Positions 6,814-9,482 of a DNA stretch of 9,482 bases are shown in pieces. The DNA is from JBAXBF01 sp034429745 (lineage in GTDB: Bacteria; Chloroflexota; Anaerolineae; Anaerolineales; DRKV01). Where the stretch lies: positions 1 to 9,482 of the forward strand of contig DAOUFY010000047.1 in the NCBI GenBank assembly GCA_034429745.1, in the 5' to 3' direction. The position numbers were made by a program, and so were the translations under genes. A model generated the notes under the pieces. That model did no database searches. It was not told where the DNA came from and was given only the letters and a program-made list of their open reading frames with translations. Each line of letters begins with the position of its first letter. The first letter of the stretch is position 1.

Positions 6814-7127
6814 TCAATTTCTCCAACTTATAAATCACAATTCATTCATGCTTAACATCATCGTTTGGGTTATCTTGAACTGCACTACATACCAAGCATC
6901 AATCAATCATTTGTTGTGCGAGTTTTTTTCGCTGCTTAAGTATTGAAATAGAACATCTTAGGCCCACCTTTCCCATTTCTGTTTCCTCAAGGATAATCCA
7001 TTACTCCATCATTTTGAAGTAGTTAACCTCTCAGGGAAAAAGTGCTATATAGTTTCTCTGATCTCTAAGTACACTATTATATTAAACTATTAGAGAGCTG
7101 ACTGCAGCTATCCCTGTAAATGTTTAA
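6814..7127. other. Intergenic region upstream of the caspase-helicase
   Basis: This 314-base stretch should hold the caspase-helicase promoter. The ribosome-binding site GGAG (6821-6824, minus sense) implies a 5' leader. A TTTATAAG stretch (6827-6836) is too close to the ATG to be its TATA box, and I see no convincing box further upstream. A short GCGA...TCGC stem with a T/A-rich loop lies near 6917-6931. No RNA gene or coding region is recognised. Confidence 0.4.
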
Positions 7128-7361
7128 TCATTTCTTATCTTTTGGCGGACAAGTATAATTGCCGTAGCTGTTAGAGTTTCGGATTTTCCCAGTTCTATCG
7201 TGGATAACACATTCTGCGCCTTGGTTTATGCATATATCTCGTGCTCGGCTGATAGCTTCTGCTTGGGTTGCGCAATGGGCTGATACTCTATCAGCATGGG
7301 TTTTTTTAGCATCCCAACCCTCTTTTGGATTTCGCACAACATGTACTTCTTTTCGTGCCAT
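7128..7361 (-). CDS. DUF2188 family protein
   Basis: 77 residues from the ATG at 7361, starting MARKEVHVVRNPKEGWD. The family pattern is visible: HVV...GW..K...A.R, then TQAEAI..AR.I..NQGAE.VIH (the strongest block, about residues 32-54), then D.TGKIR...SYGN...PPKDK at the C-terminus. DUF2188 proteins are small alpha/beta proteins found in bacteria and archaea; their biochemical role is not known to me. A longer reading from the ATG at 7424 adds 21 residues that do not look like the family, and it would place the TATA box inside the gene. The TATATAAA box about 29 bases before ATG 7361 supports the shorter start and a near-leaderless transcript. The HEPN gene lies 116 bases upstream on the same strand. 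Confidence 0.8.
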   Translation of the reverse strand: MARKEVHVVRNPKEGWDAKKTHADRVSAHCATQAEAISRARDICINQGAECVIHDRTGKIRNSNSYGNYTCPPKDKK

Positions 7362-7386
7362 TAATCTACAAAGAATAACATTATGA

Positions 7387-7394
7387 TATATAAA
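7387..7394 (-). promoter_or_regulatory. TATA box of the DUF2188 gene
   Basis: The minus-sense box (plus-strand TATATAAA) is centred about 29 bases before the ATG at 7361, predicting a leader of only a few bases. It decides between the start codons at 7361 and 7424 in favour of 7361. The HEPN gene has the same octamer. Confidence 0.6.
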
Positions 7395-7477
7395 TCTAGG
7401 CATAGCAGGGCGAAAGTAATCCAATTTATTATGAGGTATGATTTAAATAAAAGTGGAAAATTAGATACATATGTGGA

Positions 7478-8743
7478 CTAAGATAATTTCAACGCACCAA
7501 GTCTATAAATTTCTAACCATTCATCGAGTTCCTTTCTGCTCTTAAACTCGTCTTTTCGCTTGATTAGGATTCTAATTAATCTTCCAGCGTAATCTGCTAT
7601 CTTCAATAGCTTCTCTGATGTAATATCTGAAGCACGACCATGAACTACATCGCTTCTTTTATCATAGCAGTCCTTTATATCCTTTTTTATGTTAATTCTT
7701 TGGTCTTTATTTTCTTCAATTAAAATAGCTAAATTCTCTCCTATCACCGTACCAACTGGGTAATTTTGCTGCGATAAGAGTGTCTCTAAACAAAACATTA
7801 TATTTATAAACTTATTTTCTAATTCCACTTGAGTTTGCGAACAGGCAAACCAATGGATGCCACGCAATAATGTAATTTGAAACGGTTCGGCTGAGCTACC
7901 AGATATTCTATTACATCTTATACTTCTTATGGCATCAGCAATCAAAAAAATGCCTATTTCGCTCATATGTTCGATAAATTCTTTATCTATGGTAAGGGAT
8001 TCATTTAAACTCTTAAAACTATTTGTGATACTTTTTTCGCGTGGATCTAAGATGAGTACCGACTGGTGAGAAAAAATAGCTTTTCCTTCGATACCGATGC
8101 TGTGCTTGAAAGAAGATTTCGGCGTTATTGTAGCGGCGGCAAACCTGATAAGGTCTATAGCGTTTTCTGTTTCTATAATCGCGATTCTAGCAGCTTCATC
8201 ATTGTCTGAGTTGATAATGATTATTTTTGCAAAAACTTGACCATCTCTTTCCTTTAGGACAGGATTTGTCGATAAAAGAGGTATCTCCTTATTACCCATG
8301 ATCACTAACTCTACTTCACCTAACTTCTCCATAGGTACCTCAATCGTATCTATTCCATCCAGGGGCACATAAACGATAAGCTCGTTAGAATAATTAGTTA
8401 TATGGTCGATCAATTTATCTAAAGCCGCTGAATTATCTTTTATAGTTATATTTCTTATCAAATCAAGTAGCATGTCAACAATGCGCTTACTGACATATTT
8501 TTCAGATAAGTTAGAATTTAATTTCTGTATATTGCTAACCAAGTATTTATAACTGTTTATACTATCTTTATCTATATATAACCTAGCACCATTCCTACCA
8601 GCAGCGTATTCGACATTATATTTTTCAGAGTCGGATATTGATTTTTCGAAATCACTAGTATCTATCTTTTTATCAAGTTCCAAGGATTTATTTATTACTA
8701 CATCCATATGTTCTAGAATTTTTGATTTTTTGCAAGTATCCAT
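7478..8743 (-). CDS. Apea-like HEPN domain protein, candidate RNase
   Basis: 421 residues. The last 120 residues look like an Apea-type HEPN domain: helix KFINIMFCLETLLSQQ (311-326, with Glu320), IGENLAILIEENKDQR (334-349), then KDCYDKRSDVVHGR (357-370), whose R363-x4-H368 is the HEPN catalytic signature for metal-independent RNA cleavage. Residues 1-300 have no motif I recognise. They are mixed alpha/beta with strands such as ELIVYVPLD and AKIIIINSD and may act as a sensing or regulatory region. The start at 8743 lacks a ribosome-binding site, but TATATAAA is centred about 26 bases upstream, so the transcript is probably leaderless. HEPN proteins of this type occur in toxin and antiviral abortive-infection contexts. 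No obvious MNT antitoxin partner is adjacent. Confidence 0.75.
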   Translation of the reverse strand: MDTCKKSKILEHMDVVINKSLELDKKIDTSDFEKSISDSEKYNVEYAAGRNGARLYIDKDSINSYKYLVSNIQKLNSNLSEKYVSKRIVDMLLDLIRNITIKDNSAALDKLIDHITNYSNELIVYVPLDGIDTIEVPMEKLGEVELVIMGNKEIPLLSTNPVLKERDGQVFAKIIIINSDNDEAARIAIIETENAIDLIRFAAATITPKSSFKHSIGIEGKAIFSHQSVLILDPREKSITNSFKSLNESLTIDKEFIEHMSEIGIFLIADAIRSIRCNRISGSSAEPFQITLLRGIHWFACSQTQVELENKFINIMFCLETLLSQQNYPVGTVIGENLAILIEENKDQRINIKKDIKDCYDKRSDVVHGRASDITSEKLLKIADYAGRLIRILIKRKDEFKSRKELDEWLEIYRLGALKLS

Positions 8744-8764
8744 GTGTATTCAAACCCTTGGTGA

Positions 8765-8772
8765 TATATAAA
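8765..8772 (-). promoter_or_regulatory. TATA box of the HEPN gene
   Basis: TATATAAA on the plus strand (TTTATATA in minus sense) is centred 25-26 bases before the ATG at 8743. This places the expected transcription start on the start codon. Confidence 0.65.
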
Positions 8773-8803
8773 CTAATCCTAAGTGCCATTAAGAGTACTG
8801 CCT

Positions 8804-8935
8804 TTAATCCACCACATTGAGACAGTAGTAACGATCTCCTGAAATTGCCCAGTCAAGGATATCGATGAAGTGCTTAAGAATAGATGTCTCTTTGAGCATT
8901 GGAGAGAGGAATACTGGGGCATATACGTATAGCAT
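8804..8935 (-). CDS. Possible 43-residue protein upstream of the HEPN gene
   Basis: An ATG at 8935 opens a 43-codon frame starting MLYVYAPVFLSPML, then KETSILKHFIDILDWA and ending in a tyrosine/aspartate-rich tail (GDRYYCLNVVD). Composition is protein-like and amphipathic but matches no family I know. A TATA-like GGTATATC (8958-8965, minus sense) lies about 26 bases before the ATG, the same leaderless geometry as its neighbours. An in-frame TAA two codons upstream fixes the start. A different frame, 8779-8970, overlaps it and looks less protein-like. It could be a small regulator or antitoxin of the HEPN protein or a chance frame. Confidence 0.25.
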   Translation of the reverse strand: MLYVYAPVFLSPMLKETSILKHFIDILDWAISGDRYYCLNVVD

Positions 8936-8940
8936 TTTTT

Positions 8941-8957
8941 AGGGCGCCGCCCTTTTT
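8941..8957 (+). terminator. Short GC hairpin followed by T residues
   Basis: AGGGC (8941-8945) and GCCCT (8949-8953) pair around a GCC loop, followed by TTTT. It resembles an intrinsic terminator for plus-strand transcription, but no gene ends there, and it lies within the candidate promoter-to-start interval of the 43-codon minus-strand frame. Confidence 0.25.
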
Positions 8958-8980
8958 GATATACCGCCATATTTAGACCT

Positions 8981-9054
8981 CATCCCTAAAGTCGTCGTGA
9001 ATTTCAGTTCATCAGAAATTCTTTCAATTTTAGCATACTTAAAATTTAGGGATG
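8981..9054. repeat. 10-bp inverted repeat enclosing a 7-bp hairpin
   Basis: CATCCCTAAA (8981-8990) is perfectly inverted as TTTAGGGATG (9045-9054), 54 bases apart. Nested inside are GAATTTC (8999-9005) and GAAATTC (9015-9021) with a 9-base loop. TTTAGGGAT recurs directly at 9100-9108. These may be recognition sites for a regulator or ends of a small element; no coding sequence lies between the arms. Confidence 0.5.
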
Positions 9055-9172
9055 TATCTATATGTTGATTTTATCTCAGAGACTGGCACAATAGATTGGT
9101 TTAGGGATATGCTCTTATTATAGGCTAATGCTCTAAAACATAGCGCAAAGCGTACAATATGAGGAACAACGG

Positions 9173-9280
9173 ATGGAGCCCCTAACGATCTCCTTAATTG
9201 ATGTGATAGTTGATGTTTTCATAGAGTATTTGGATGAAGTAGAAGATAATAGTACCCCTCTTCTAAAATCAACTCTCTAA
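9173..9280 (+). CDS. Possible 35-residue acidic protein
   Basis: An ATG at 9173 with GAGG 8 bases upstream (9161-9164) opens 35 codons starting MEPLTISLIDVIVDVFIEYL, then DEVEDNSTPL, to a TAA at 9278-9280. The peptide is hydrophobic then acidic and plausible as a small protein, but it matches nothing I recognise, and a frame this short could be chance. Confidence 0.2.
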   Translation: MEPLTISLIDVIVDVFIEYLDEVEDNSTPLLKSTL

Positions 9281-9470
9281 ACCTATATAATGATTTAGAT
9301 TAAGTCGCTTCTCCTTCGATTTTAAGTTTAATAAACAAATAAACTATGGGCCATTCTGTAATCTATCAAAAAAACCGTATTATTTCGAATTATCCCAATT
9401 AAATTGATTTTACTGTCTATAATCTCAAATGAGCCTAAATATTAAGTTATTCCTGATATGAGGTCAGAGC
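9281..9470. other. AT-rich right-end stretch
   Basis: Very AT-rich with frequent stops in all frames. I see no RNA gene or convincing repeat here. It probably carries the promoter of whatever begins near 9471. Confidence 0.4.
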
Positions 9471-9482
9471 ATGTTGATTTTA
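9471..9482 (+). CDS. Possible gene start at the right edge (partial)
   Basis: ATG TTG ATT TTA reads off the edge and is preceded by GAGGT at 9460-9464 with 6-base spacing, a good archaeal ribosome-binding site. Only four codons are visible, so the product cannot be named. The same 12 bases occur at 9062-9073, where the frame stops after ten codons. Confidence 0.2.

Noticed and set aside
6827..6836. TTTATAAG as TATA box of the caspase-helicase
   Set aside because: It lies only about 19 bases before the ATG and would place transcription initiation inside the gene, bypassing the clear GGAG site.
7362..7424. Longer start of the DUF2188 protein at 7424
   Set aside because: The extra 21 residues do not fit the family and would contain the TATA box that serves the 7361 start.
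8779..8970. 63-codon minus-strand frame
   Set aside because: It has poor protein character; the overlapping 43-codon frame at 8804-8935 looks better, though still uncertain.
9062..9482. 12-base repeat ATGTTGATTTTA at 9062-9073 and 9471-9482 as a duplicated gene start
   Set aside because: A 12-base match in AT-rich DNA of this length can arise by chance, and the upstream flanks do not match.
1..9482. CRISPR array, tRNA or rRNA genes
   Set aside because: I saw no regularly spaced repeats and no cloverleaf or rRNA-like conserved stretches on either strand.

Overview
The window looks archaeal, most likely from the Methanosarcinales/'Candidatus Methanoperedens' group; that placement is inference. 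The supporting signals are TATAAATA/TATATAAA boxes about 26-29 bases upstream of several start codons (leaderless-type archaeal promoters), GGAG/GAGGT ribosome-binding sites before other genes, a secreted NosD/CASH-type parallel beta-helix protein, and a small winged-helix protein of a kind common in that group. Most of the DNA is AT-rich. The central 3 kb gene and a short island near 1.83-1.92 kb are clearly richer in GC.

Layout. Bases 1-196 hold the N-terminal part of an IS630-type transposase that runs off the left edge (minus strand). Bases 355-1308 encode a secreted beta-helix repeat protein (minus). Bases 1309-2366 hold no gene I trust but carry several notable inverted repeats: a 9-bp-stem hairpin (1659-1687), an 8-bp-stem hairpin (1784-1805), a GC-rich nested stem structure (1838-1918), and a long imperfect palindrome built from ATCGTTG units (2051-2138). 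A small winged-helix protein follows on the plus strand (GTG start at 2367). It converges, over a nested inverted repeat, on a minus-strand block that fills bases 2692-8743.

The minus-strand block, read in its own 5'->3' order, is: an Apea-like HEPN RNase candidate (8743-7478), a DUF2188 protein (7361-7128), a 1005-residue fusion of a caspase-like protease to a Ski2/Hel308-like helicase (6813-3796), a zinc-ribbon protein with three predicted membrane segments (3696-2932), and a small B-box-type zinc-finger protein translationally coupled to it (2922-2692). HEPN, DUF2188 and the zinc-ribbon membrane gene each seem to have their own promoter, so this is a cluster of separate units rather than one operon. 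The combination of a nucleic-acid-dependent motor fused to a protease, a membrane protein and an RNase next to a transposase resembles a defence island. The caspase-helicase with its membrane and zinc-finger neighbours is the best candidate here for a little-described system. The idea that the helicase senses foreign nucleic acid and the caspase processes a partner is inference.

The last 740 bases (8744-9482) are AT-rich. They hold a candidate 43-codon reading frame with its own TATA-like box, a hairpin followed by T residues, a 10-bp inverted repeat, a possible 35-codon plus-strand frame, and a possible gene start at the right edge.
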